From a virus: DNA of 20,126 nt. Position 1 is the stretch's first letter, and every line of letters begins with the position of its first letter. This document shows positions 1 to 6,688 of this stretch, in pieces. The position numbers were made by a program, and so were the translations under genes. The DNA is taken from positions 1 to 20,126 of the IMG/VR virus record IMGVR_UViG_3300025425_000213. One strand, 5' to 3'. The notes under the pieces were generated by a model. It ran no database searches, was not told where the DNA came from, and saw nothing but the letters and a program-made list of their open reading frames with translations.

Positions 1-206
1 GAGCTAGAAACCCAAAGCTGGTGGCGTACACACAGAAGGTGCAGCGGGTTGTTGTTAAAGCAATGGCAGGGAGGTTGAAGGACAACACGAGACAAGCAAC
101 TCACTATCACACCCTAGCTGTCTACCCCCAGTGGGCAAGCAGGTTGAAAATGACTGAGGTCATCGGTTTCCACGTTTTTTATAGATATCACAGGAGAAAG
201 AAATGA
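1..206 (+). CDS. SleB-like cell-wall hydrolase (Hydrolase_2), C-terminal fragment
   Basis: The frame is open from the left edge (first full codon at position 3) to a TGA at 204-206, so this is the 3' end of a longer gene. The visible 67 residues carry the end pattern of SleB/CwlJ-type hydrolases: the block ATHYHTLAVYPQWA followed by IGFHVFYR. Family members act on peptidoglycan, and phages use them as endolysins or virion lysins. The catalytic glutamate of the family would lie upstream, outside the window. A GTG at 21 could be read as a start, but it has no ribosome binding site and would remove part of the fold, so truncation by the window edge is preferred. The stop overlaps the next start as ATGA at 203-206, suggesting translational coupling. 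The family call rests on motif recognition only. Confidence 0.8.
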   Translation, partial: ARNPKLVAYTQKVQRVVVKAMAGRLKDNTRQATHYHTLAVYPQWASRLKMTEVIGFHVFYRYHRRKK

Positions 207-406
207 CTTGCAACGACTGCGAACGATACAAACTGAGCGCGTCCATGTGGCGTGCCGAAGCATACAAACACGCGGGTACACCCTTACCGTGGGAGCCCGA
301 AGAACTGCTACGCAAAGAGTATGAGCGTGGGTATGCAGACGCGATGAACTGGAAGGTACAGAATCATCTTGAACACTTATCACCAAAGGAGAAACAAAAT
401 GACTGA
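203..406 (+). CDS. Small hypothetical protein with N-terminal CxxC
   Basis: This 67-residue protein begins at an ATG preceded by AGGAG at 192-196, six bases upstream, a very good site. It starts MTCNDCERYK, a CxxC pair, and is otherwise rich in charged and aromatic residues with a probable helix around residues 30-55. I do not recognise a family. It overlaps the hydrolase stop by four bases and the next gene by eight, so it sits in a translationally coupled run. Two cysteines alone do not make a zinc site unless the protein dimerises. Its position points to an early accessory protein, but no function can be assigned. Confidence 0.75.
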   Translation: MTCNDCERYKLSASMWRAEAYKHAGTPLPWEPEELLRKEYERGYADAMNWKVQNHLEHLSPKEKQND

Positions 407-596
407 TGTGGAAAGAGAGTTGGATTTCCAACTGGGCGACTTACAGCGCGAGAACGCCGCGCTGCGCCGACAACTAAGCGCGACGGTGGATGAGACCTTG
501 CATCTGCGCCACACACTACAACACATATACGCCAAGACTTTGTTGGCGTTAGCACCAAAAGAAGTAACAGAACATGACGACAACCAGTGTCAATAG
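399..596 (+). CDS. Small coiled-coil hypothetical protein
   Basis: This 65-residue protein starts at ATG 399, chosen because AAAGGAG lies at 385-391 with seven bases of spacing; an upstream in-frame start at 369 has no comparable site. Residues 1-45 have a heptad-like pattern with many Glu, Arg, Gln and Leu (for example LQRENAALRRQL), predicting a coiled coil and probably an oligomer. The C-terminus is polar. No enzyme motif is visible and I do not recognise the family. The gene overlaps the preceding one by eight bases and ends eight bases before the VRR-NUC gene. Confidence 0.75.
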   Translation: MTDVERELDFQLGDLQRENAALRRQLSATVDETLHLRHTLQHIYAKTLLALAPKEVTEHDDNQCQ

Positions 597-604
597 GGGG
601 TAGC

Positions 605-967
605 ATGACACAAACCCCCGAAGCGAAAGTTAAGAAGCAGGTGCGAGCCCTGCTCGACAAGTACGGCATCTACCACTTCATGCCGCCTGCTAATGGATTT
701 GGCCGCGCAGGCATCCCCGACATCGTCGGGTGCTTCGATGGGCAGTTCATAGCGGTGGAATGTAAGGCGGGTAAGAACGCCACCACCGCACTACAAGACC
801 GAGAGATTGCCGCAATCATTGCGGCTAATGGGGTAGCCCTAGTAGCTAACGAACACAACTTAAACCAACTAGAGGAGGCCATTTTATGGATGCAAGAAAG
901 AGCGAAGCTGAAATCGTGGGAGACATGGAGCGGATCACAGGATCCCTTGATGAAGAGGGGACGCTAG
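605..967 (+). CDS. VRR-NUC domain nuclease
   Basis: This 120-residue protein has the VRR-NUC (PD-(D/E)XK superfamily) core. Glu7 lies in the first helix, GIPDIVG supplies Asp39, AVECKAG supplies the ExK pair Glu52/Lys54, and Gln64 follows in the next helix. Stand-alone VRR-NUC proteins of this size are common in phages and are thought to cut branched or structured DNA, as the domain does in FAN1; the substrate here is unknown. ATG 605 is chosen because AGGGGG at 595-600 sits just upstream, whereas an alternative GTG at 587 would put that site inside the gene. The last 82 bases overlap the next gene, and the tail after about residue 103 lies beyond the nuclease fold. Confidence 0.9.
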   Translation: MTQTPEAKVKKQVRALLDKYGIYHFMPPANGFGRAGIPDIVGCFDGQFIAVECKAGKNATTALQDREIAAIIAANGVALVANEHNLNQLEEAILWMQERAKLKSWETWSGSQDPLMKRGR

Positions 968-1188
968 TGTTGAAGTCCATCATCTACAAAGTACTAAAGA
1001 GTTTTGACCCTGACGATGACGGCACGCAGGTGTTGATGATTTCCAAAAACAAAAACTTGAAAGGTAGCACGGACATTACAACCATGAACATGGATGCGTA
1101 CGAAGCAACCACCTTTATGTACGAGGTGACCGAGTTCCTATCAATGCGCATGCAAGACGATGCGCCCCCGCGTGAGATGATGAGTTAG
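886..1188 (+). CDS. Hypothetical acidic protein
   Basis: This 100-residue protein begins inside the 3' end of the nuclease gene but has one of the best ribosome binding sites in the window, AGGAGG at 873-878, seven bases before the ATG. The sequence is acidic in its first half (DMERITGSLDEEG, FDPDDDGTQ) and methionine-rich at the end. There are no cysteines and no obvious catalytic motif, and the composition looks like a small soluble helical and strand protein. I do not recognise a family. It could modulate the neighbouring nuclease or polymerase, but only gene order suggests that. Confidence 0.75.
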   Translation: MDARKSEAEIVGDMERITGSLDEEGTLVLKSIIYKVLKSFDPDDDGTQVLMISKNKNLKGSTDITTMNMDAYEATTFMYEVTEFLSMRMQDDAPPREMMS

Positions 1189-1211
1189 TTTTTAAACCAA
1201 GGAAAAAGAAA

Positions 1212-1436
1212 ATGAATACACAAAACACACCGGCAACCCGCCACGTTTATTACACATGGTTGGAAAGAAACGGCGGGTACGCCAAGGATGAGACGCTACG
1301 CGACAAGTTGGCAGGGATGGCAATGCAGGCATACCTATCCGATCCAGATTTTAGGTGGGGCGCAGAAGATGCAACGAGGTACGCAGCGGAGCACGCATAC
1401 GCCGCCGCCGACGCCATGTTGAAGGTGCGCATCTAA
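1212..1436 (+). CDS. Small hypothetical protein upstream of the polymerase
   Basis: This 74-residue protein has AAGGA at 1199-1203, eight bases before the ATG. It has an aromatic N-terminal half (HVYYTWLERNGGY) and an alanine-rich helical C-terminus (AAEHAYAAADAML). Helices of the latter kind are frequent in small phage proteins encoded near replication genes. The stop codon overlaps the polymerase start as TAATG at 1434-1438, so the two genes are probably translationally coupled. No function is recognised. Confidence 0.75.
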   Translation: MNTQNTPATRHVYYTWLERNGGYAKDETLRDKLAGMAMQAYLSDPDFRWGAEDATRYAAEHAYAAADAMLKVRI

Positions 1437-3415
1437 TGAGTAAACCGTTCGACGAAATCATAACTGTTGACTTCGAGACGTATTGGGACAGCAGAACGTT
1501 TACGCTTAGCAAGATGACCACTGAGGAGTACATACGTGATGAAAGATTCACCGACTTCGGAGCATGCTTCCATCTATATGGAAGCGACCAACCAATTGAA
1601 TGGGTTAGAGGATGCGATATACCTAGATACGTTTCGGGGGTCGACTGGGGACGAACCGCACTTCTCGCCCACAACGCCCAATTCGACGTGTCAATCCTTT
1701 CTTGGAAATATAACGTCACGCCAGCCTTCATTCTCGACACCCTATCAATGGCACGAGCTTTACGCGGCGTGGAGGTTGGCAATTCCCTCGCGCGGTTGGC
1801 AAGCGCTTTTGGCCTTCCCGCCAAAGGGAAAGCCCTACATTCGACTGATGGACTACGAGAACTGGATGAGCAGATCGAAGAAGAACTCGCGGAGTACTGC
1901 AAGCACGATGTGTTCTTGTGCGAACACATATTTTCAGCCCTTCGAGTTGGATACCCTACGAAAGAACTTAGGCTTATAGACATGACGCTTCGGATGTACA
2001 CGGAGCCGACATTGGTGCTGGACGGCCTGATGCTACTTAACGCTATTGAAGAGGAGAGAGAAACCCGTGAAGCCTTACTACAAAAGCTCGACGTGGAGGA
2101 GAAAGACCTCGCGTCGAATCCAAAGTTTGCTGCCATACTTAACACGCTTGGGATTCCTGCCCCGAAGAAAATCAGTAAAACTACCGGCAAAGAAACACTT
2201 GCTCTGGCTAAGAACGACGCCATGTTCCAAGCGCTCCTTAATCACCAACGTGACGACGTTGCCCTTCTTTGTGAAGCGCGCCTTCGGGTTAAATCAACCA
2301 ATGAGCGAACCCGGGCACAACGGTTCTTCGACATCTCGCAACGCGGGAATCTCCCGGTCCCACTCTCGTATTTTGGGGCTCAAACTGGGCGCTGGTCAGC
2401 CAGTAAAGGTTCAGCCATCAACATGCAAAACCTCAAGCGAGGATCGTTCCTGCGTAAAGCGGTTATGGCTCCCGAAGGGCATCAACTCGTCGTCGGCGAC
2501 TTGTCGCAAATTGAACCACGCGTTCTTGCGTGGTTGGCGGATCACGAAGACATGCTGGACATTTTCAGGGCTGGAGGTGACCCTTACGCATTGTTCGGCG
2601 CTCAAATGTTTAACACACCGGGACTTACGAAAGATTCACACCCGGACCTCCGACAATCTGCTAAGTCTGCTCTACTCGGGTGTGGGTACGGCCTCGGTTG
2701 GGCCTCGTTTTCGGCGCAACTAGTTGTAGGGTTCCTTGGTGCCCCACCCGTCATGTACGACAAGGACTTTGCTAAAAGACTAGGAGTTAATAAGAGGTTC
2801 ATTGAGCGTTTTGTGGAATGGGATGACAACATCCAGAAGATGGAGGAGATACCCCACACCTGCACAGAGCAGGAGTTGTTGATCCATTGCGTAGCCGCCA
2901 AGAAGATCATAGACATATACCGGGCCACCGCCCACCCAGTGGTGACGTTCTGGGAGATGTGCTCGGGGCTGCTGCAAAAAAGCCTTTACGGTGGGGAGGA
3001 GGTGGTGTATAAATGTTTAACGTTCCGCAAGGAGGAGATAGTACTCCCCAGCGGGATGAGCCTGCGCTACCCGAATCTTCGCCGCGTTAAGAACGAAGAG
3101 ACCAAGCGCACGGAATGGCTCTACGGAGCCGCAGGCACCCCACCTACTAGGTTGTATGGAGGTAAGATTACGAACAACATTACGCAGGGCGTAGCACGTA
3201 TTGTAATGACTGACGGGATGCTACGGGTTGAAAAAAGACACCCAGTCAAGGGGACAGTGCATGACGAACTCATTGCTGTCGTACCTAATGCTGAGGTAGA
3301 GGACGCTAAGCCTTGGGTCTTGGCGCAGATGACTATGGAGCCACGGTATTTGCCGGGCATCCCGCTAGGCGCTGACGGTGGCGCGCACCGTAGGTATGGA
3401 GAAGCAAAGCAATAA
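1436..3415 (+). CDS. polA-like: Family A DNA polymerase with 3'-5' exonuclease
   Basis: This is a replicative phage polymerase of 659 residues. The DEDDy proofreading domain is complete: Asp12 and Glu14 in VDFET, AHNAQFD with Asp84, and YCKHD with Tyr154 and Asp158. Polymerase motif A is GDLSQIE (Asp355), motif B is RQSAKSALLGCGYG (Arg406, Lys410, Tyr418), and motif C is HDE at 609-611. There is no 5'-3' exonuclease domain, as in T7 DNA polymerase and other phage relatives. The residue aligned with E. coli Pol I Phe762 is Leu414. ATG 1436 overlaps the upstream stop and has AAGG ten bases upstream; longer in-frame starts would only translate the previous gene out of frame. The primase-helicase and SSB-like genes downstream are its likely partners. 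Confidence 0.97.
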   Translation: MSKPFDEIITVDFETYWDSRTFTLSKMTTEEYIRDERFTDFGACFHLYGSDQPIEWVRGCDIPRYVSGVDWGRTALLAHNAQFDVSILSWKYNVTPAFILDTLSMARALRGVEVGNSLARLASAFGLPAKGKALHSTDGLRELDEQIEEELAEYCKHDVFLCEHIFSALRVGYPTKELRLIDMTLRMYTEPTLVLDGLMLLNAIEEERETREALLQKLDVEEKDLASNPKFAAILNTLGIPAPKKISKTTGKETLALAKNDAMFQALLNHQRDDVALLCEARLRVKSTNERTRAQRFFDISQRGNLPVPLSYFGAQTGRWSASKGSAINMQNLKRGSFLRKAVMAPEGHQLVVGDLSQIEPRVLAWLADHEDMLDIFRAGGDPYALFGAQMFNTPGLTKDSHPDLRQSAKSALLGCGYGLGWASFSAQLVVGFLGAPPVMYDKDFAKRLGVNKRFIERFVEWDDNIQKMEEIPHTCTEQELLIHCVAAKKIIDIYRATAHPVVTFWEMCSGLLQKSLYGGEEVVYKCLTFRKEEIVLPSGMSLRYPNLRRVKNEETKRTEWLYGAAGTPPTRLYGGKITNNITQGVARIVMTDGMLRVEKRHPVKGTVHDELIAVVPNAEVEDAKPWVLAQMTMEPRYLPGIPLGADGGAHRRYGEAKQ

Positions 3416-3425
3416 GGATGGTTAA

Positions 3426-3719
3426 ATGACAGCCGAGAAAAAACTGCCCCGCAAGATAAAAGTGGGCGACAAGTGGTATAGCGTTGAGATAGCGGAAACA
3501 TTAAATCGGCAGGCGCACATTGGGGAGATCGACTACGGTGCCCAGCGCATCCGCATAGTGACTAATCGGTACCCGTTAATGCAGGAAACGTTTTGGCATG
3601 AGTTAACTCACGCCATTCTGGAGGGCATGGGCGAGCACCAACTAAACAACAACGAGCCATTTGTCGAAGAGTTTAGTAGTCGCCTATACCGGGCAATTAA
3701 ATCAGCAAGGTTCAAATGA
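3426..3719 (+). CDS. Small zinc metallopeptidase-like protein (HExxH)
   Basis: This 97-residue protein contains WHELTHAIL, an HExxH zinc-binding motif with His58, Glu59 and His62. A glutamate-rich helix follows (NNNEPFVEEFSSRL), in which Glu77, Glu81 or Glu82 could be the third ligand. Before it lies a strand-rich segment with DYGAQRIRIV, typical of small ImmA/IrrE-like or minigluzincin-like phage proteins. ImmA relatives cut repressors, but no partner repressor is evident here, so a target cannot be named. AAGGA at 3414-3418 lies seven bases before the ATG. The stop overlaps the next start as ATGA at 3716-3719. Confidence 0.85.
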   Translation: MTAEKKLPRKIKVGDKWYSVEIAETLNRQAHIGEIDYGAQRIRIVTNRYPLMQETFWHELTHAILEGMGEHQLNNNEPFVEEFSSRLYRAIKSARFK

Positions 3720-4387
3720 CCAAACCTATTTCATGGAGCCACAGCTCCCTTAAAGACTACGAGGGGTGCGCGCGACGCTACCACGAGGTAAAGGTGCTCA
3801 AGAACCACCCATTCACGGACACCGTTGCCACCATCTACGGCAAGGAGCTACACGAAGCTGCGGAGTTCTACATCCGCGACGACACGGCGTTGCCCAAACA
3901 GTTCGAGTACATCAAGGACACGCTGGATGCGCTCAAGGACAAGCCCGGTCGCAAGCTGTGTGAGCACAAGATGGGGTTGACCAAGGACCTACAACCCTGT
4001 GACTTCATGGCTAAGGACGTGTGGGTACGAGGCATCGCGGACTTGCTCATCATTAACGACGACAACCTGACCGCTCGGGTGGTGGACTACAAGTCCGGCA
4101 ACAACAAGTACCCTGACTTGGAACAGCTACGACTCATGGCGTTGATGGTGTTTGCACATTTCCCGCATATCCGCAAGGTGAGTGGGGCGCTGCTGTTTGT
4201 TGCCAAGAACGATATGAAGAAGGCGTCCTTTGAAGTTGATCAGGCTGAAGGATTTTGGTGGGACTATCGGGAACGTGTCGCTCGCATTGAACAGGCATAC
4301 GCCACAGGAGTTTGGAACCCTAAGCCTACGCCACTGTGCGGATGGTGCGCGGTTAAGTCCTGTGAATACAACACAAAAAGGAAATGA
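3716..4387 (+). CDS. PD-(D/E)XK exonuclease, Cas4/RecB-like, with four-cysteine signature
   Basis: This 223-residue protein matches the Cas4/RecB-like nuclease family (PDDEXK_1). It has a GKELHEAAE helix with His46, GIADLLI with Asp109, VVDYKSG with Asp124 and Lys126, and EQLRLMAL with Gln137. Cys18 near the N-terminus and Cys208, Cys211 and Cys216 at the C-terminus reproduce the arrangement that holds a 4Fe-4S cluster in Cas4 and AddB. Expected activity is single-strand exonuclease or end resection. There are no CRISPR genes or arrays around it, so a role in phage recombination or replication is more likely than adaptation. It is coupled by ATGA to the peptidase gene upstream, with AAGG just before the start. 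Confidence 0.92.
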   Translation: MTKPISWSHSSLKDYEGCARRYHEVKVLKNHPFTDTVATIYGKELHEAAEFYIRDDTALPKQFEYIKDTLDALKDKPGRKLCEHKMGLTKDLQPCDFMAKDVWVRGIADLLIINDDNLTARVVDYKSGNNKYPDLEQLRLMALMVFAHFPHIRKVSGALLFVAKNDMKKASFEVDQAEGFWWDYRERVARIEQAYATGVWNPKPTPLCGWCAVKSCEYNTKRK

Positions 4388-4388
4388 T

Positions 4389-4640
4389 ATGACACAGACA
4401 AACGGCAAGCGTGATTACAAACACGCATACAAACTACAAAAGAAAACAGGTGAAACCGAGGACCAACTTGAGCGCCAAACAGGGAGGCGCGTATACGCTA
4501 AGGCCGGGGTTGTACTTTCTGCCGACGAGCAGATCGACCACAAGAAGAAAATAAAAGACGGCGGCAAAAGCACCAAAGGCAACATGCGGGTGCGTAGTGC
4601 CACAGCTAACATGCGCGACAACGGCAAAGCTAAAACATAA
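4389..4640 (+). CDS. Minimal HNH-like (HNN) nuclease-related protein
   Basis: This 83-residue basic protein begins one base after the previous stop, with AAGGAA just upstream of ATG 4389. The N-terminus KRDYKHAYK and the C-terminal half resemble small phage HNH proteins: a DH pair at Asp50/His51, a GG turn at 58-59, Asn65 in GNMRVRS and Asn74 in TANMR. The final metal-binding His is replaced by Asn, as in some HNN enzymes. No CxxC zinc pairs are present. It may be an active nicking or endonuclease, or a DNA-binding derivative. In-frame ATGs further upstream fall inside the preceding gene and lack a binding site. Confidence 0.75.
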   Translation: MTQTNGKRDYKHAYKLQKKTGETEDQLERQTGRRVYAKAGVVLSADEQIDHKKKIKDGGKSTKGNMRVRSATANMRDNGKAKT

Positions 4641-4654
4641 ACCACGGAGAAGCA

Positions 4655-6217
4655 ATGGAGATATTAGAAGACAAAGCGGTTGTCTTTAAAACCCGTACGC
4701 CCGATAGATATTCAGTCATACCAAAGCACAAGGTGCTCAAGCAAGAAGGAGACACTTATGAGATAGCCGTCTACTGGGGGCTAGACGAAGTCAAGGTACT
4801 AAGGAACCTCGGACTAAAGAACGTACCTTCCCCCATCACACGCCGATACAACTGGCCCGGGCGATACAAGCCAATGAGTCATCAAATCGACACGGCGGCT
4901 TTCTTGACGCTGAACACCAAAGCGTTTGTGTTCAACGACCCCGGCACAGGCAAGACACTGTCTGCGTTATGGGCGGCGGACTACCTGATGAAGCGCGGGG
5001 CTGTGCGAAGGTGTCTAATACTTTGCCCACTGTCGATCATGCAGAGTGCGTGGATGAATGACTTAAACAACTCGATCATTCACCGAAGCGCAGTTATTGC
5101 GCACCATGCCAAGTCATCACGTCGCATAGAGATGATTCAGGGAGACTATGAGTTCGTTATCTGCAACTATGATGGATTGAATTTGATCGCCACGGAACTC
5201 AACAACGACGGCAGGTTTGATTTGGTGATCGTGGACGAGGCCAACGCATACAAGACGACCACCACTAAACGATGGAAAACATTGCAGTCAATCCTGCGCC
5301 CCAACACACACCTGTGGATGATGACGGGTACGCCTGCGGCGCAGTCGCCTGCGGACGCATACGGTTTAGCAAAGCTAGTTAACCCTGAGAACGTGCCGCG
5401 CTTCTTTACCGCATGGCGTGACCAAGTCATGTTCAAGATGACCATGTTCAAGTGGGCAGCAAAGCCCGGCGCTAAGGGAATGGTCTACGACGCGCTACAA
5501 CCTGCCATACGCTACACCAAAGAGCAGTGCTTGGACTTGCCGCCAGTCATCACGATGACACGAGAAGTCCCACTAACCCCACAGCAGGCGAAGTACTACA
5601 ACATGCTCAAGGAGCAGATGTTGATACAGGCGTCCGGGGAGACCATCACCGCAGTCAACGCGGCTACTGGCGTAAACAAACTGTTGCAGATCTCCTGTGG
5701 TGCGGCGTACACAGACGCTGGTGAAGTGGTGGAGTTCGATGCAGCGCCTCGACTCGGCGTGCTCCAAGAGATTCTGGAAGAGACTAGTCGCAAGGTCATC
5801 ATCTTTGCACTGTACCGCTCGATCATTAACACCATCCAGAGCCACTTAACCAAGTGCAATATAGCCAACGAGTGCATCCACGGAGGAGTCTCGGCCAGTA
5901 AACGAGCCGACATCATTAGCCGCTTCCAAAACCGCCCTGACGAAACACGAGTGTTGGTCATGCAACCCGCCGCTACTGCACACGGGATTACCCTAACTGC
6001 GGCAGATACAGTGGTATTTTTTGGGCCTTTAATGAGCGTTGAGCAGTACATCCAGTGCATCGCGCGCGCCGACCGCAAGGGGCAAAATAGTGACAAAGTA
6101 ACAGTTGTTCACATTGAAGGTAGCCCAATTGAAAAGAAAATGTTTAAAGCCCTCGCCAGTAAGGTAGTAGATAACAACCTGCTGACTGAGATGTTCAAGA
6201 TAGAAATAAATTTATGA
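4655..6217 (+). CDS. SNF2-type superfamily 2 helicase/translocase
   Basis: This 520-residue protein has both RecA-like lobes of an SF2/SNF2 ATPase. Motif I is PGTGKT (Lys100), preceded by a Gln in MSHQ. Motif II is VDEAN at 193-197, motif III is TGTPA at 224-228, motif V lies in TAHGITLTAAD, and motif VI is QCIARADRKGQ with Arg471 and Arg474. The C-terminal lobe ends in the HIEGSPIEKKMF segment seen in phage SNF2 proteins. Such enzymes remodel protein-DNA complexes or branch-migrate DNA, as UvsW does in T4. The usual His of motif II is Asn197. GGAGA lies before the ATG. The gene ends the first plus-strand cluster, just ahead of an internal promoter. Confidence 0.94.
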   Translation: MEILEDKAVVFKTRTPDRYSVIPKHKVLKQEGDTYEIAVYWGLDEVKVLRNLGLKNVPSPITRRYNWPGRYKPMSHQIDTAAFLTLNTKAFVFNDPGTGKTLSALWAADYLMKRGAVRRCLILCPLSIMQSAWMNDLNNSIIHRSAVIAHHAKSSRRIEMIQGDYEFVICNYDGLNLIATELNNDGRFDLVIVDEANAYKTTTTKRWKTLQSILRPNTHLWMMTGTPAAQSPADAYGLAKLVNPENVPRFFTAWRDQVMFKMTMFKWAAKPGAKGMVYDALQPAIRYTKEQCLDLPPVITMTREVPLTPQQAKYYNMLKEQMLIQASGETITAVNAATGVNKLLQISCGAAYTDAGEVVEFDAAPRLGVLQEILEETSRKVIIFALYRSIINTIQSHLTKCNIANECIHGGVSASKRADIISRFQNRPDETRVLVMQPAATAHGITLTAADTVVFFGPLMSVEQYIQCIARADRKGQNSDKVTVVHIEGSPIEKKMFKALASKVVDNNLLTEMFKIEINL

Positions 6218-6224
6218 AAGGGGG

Positions 6225-6252
6225 TTGCGGCACGTTCGGAAACGTGTACACT
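6225..6252 (+). promoter_or_regulatory. Candidate sigma70 promoter with palindrome filling the spacer
   Basis: This lies in the only sizeable gap of the plus-strand block (6218-6284). TTGCGG at 6225-6230 and TACACT at 6247-6252 are separated by 16 bases. The spacer is exactly CACGTTCGGAAACGTG, a perfect inverted repeat with six-base arms and a four-base centre (6231-6246). It looks like an operator under RNA polymerase or, in RNA, a short hairpin. The start of transcription would fall near 6259, giving a short leader with AGGAG at 6274-6278 before ATG 6285. The -35 is moderate. No second copy of the palindrome was found in the window. Confidence 0.55.
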
Positions 6253-6284
6253 GTCAAACGGTAGACAAATAAAAGGAGAAGTAA

Positions 6285-6680
6285 ATGGTAGATGAAGAAG
6301 CTGTAGGTTTGGATAAACTGGTGCATATACACGCCAAGATCAAAGCAAAGATCCTGACATTCGATGCACAGATTGCCGAGCTAGAAGAACACCGTACGGA
6401 AGTACGCATGGCGATTAAAGACCAGATGCGCGCATTAGGTTTGACATCGCTCAACACTCCCCACGGGCGTGTAGCTTTGGTGCAAAAGACCCGATACCAC
6501 ACCAACGACTGGGACTCATTTAAAAAGTTCGTTCTTGAGCATGAGGTCGTAGAACTGTTGGAACAACGTATCAGTCAAAGCAACATCGTGACATTCCTTG
6601 AAGAGAACCCGGGGGTAGTACCTCCCGGATTAAACTCGTTTTCGGATTTTGACATCCGTGTAACCCCTGTAAGAAAGTAA
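6285..6680 (+). CDS. Conserved-looking phage protein with N-terminal coiled coil
   Basis: This 131-residue protein has an excellent ribosome binding site (AGGAG at 6274-6278, six bases before ATG). Residues 8-50 form a charged heptad-like helix (AKIKAKILTFDAQIAELEEH). A compact domain follows, with GRVALVQKTRY and the end segment NPGVVPPGLNSF, a VPPGLN-type ending I associate with small phage proteins encoded next to single-strand binding or recombination proteins. No catalytic residues stand out. It is the first gene after the internal promoter and lies eight bases before the SSB-like gene, so the two are probably co-expressed and may act together. Confidence 0.8.
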   Translation: MVDEEAVGLDKLVHIHAKIKAKILTFDAQIAELEEHRTEVRMAIKDQMRALGLTSLNTPHGRVALVQKTRYHTNDWDSFKKFVLEHEVVELLEQRISQSNIVTFLEENPGVVPPGLNSFSDFDIRVTPVRK

Positions 6681-6688
6681 CGCAAACC

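Noticed and set aside
146-180. Stem GAAA-ATGAC / GTCAT-TTTC followed by a T-run as a terminator after the hydrolase gene
   Set aside because: The stem is AT-rich with a three-base bulge, lies within the coding region, and the T-run begins four bases after it, just before a strong ribosome binding site. It is too weak to call.
21-206. Complete 61-residue gene starting at GTG 21
   Set aside because: The frame is open to the left edge, no ribosome binding site precedes the GTG, and the sequence is the C-terminal part of a SleB-type domain.
1351-2223. Long minus-strand reading frame opposite the polymerase
   Set aside because: It is serine/arginine-rich, has no domain or ribosome binding site, and lies antisense to clear polymerase motifs.
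2046-2723. 225-codon plus-strand frame inside the polymerase gene
   Set aside because: Out of frame with conserved exonuclease and polymerase motifs, with a composition typical of a shadow frame.
3716-4387. CRISPR adaptation module suggested by the Cas4-like protein
   Set aside because: No Cas1, Cas2 or repeat array exists in the window; the neighbours are phage replication genes.
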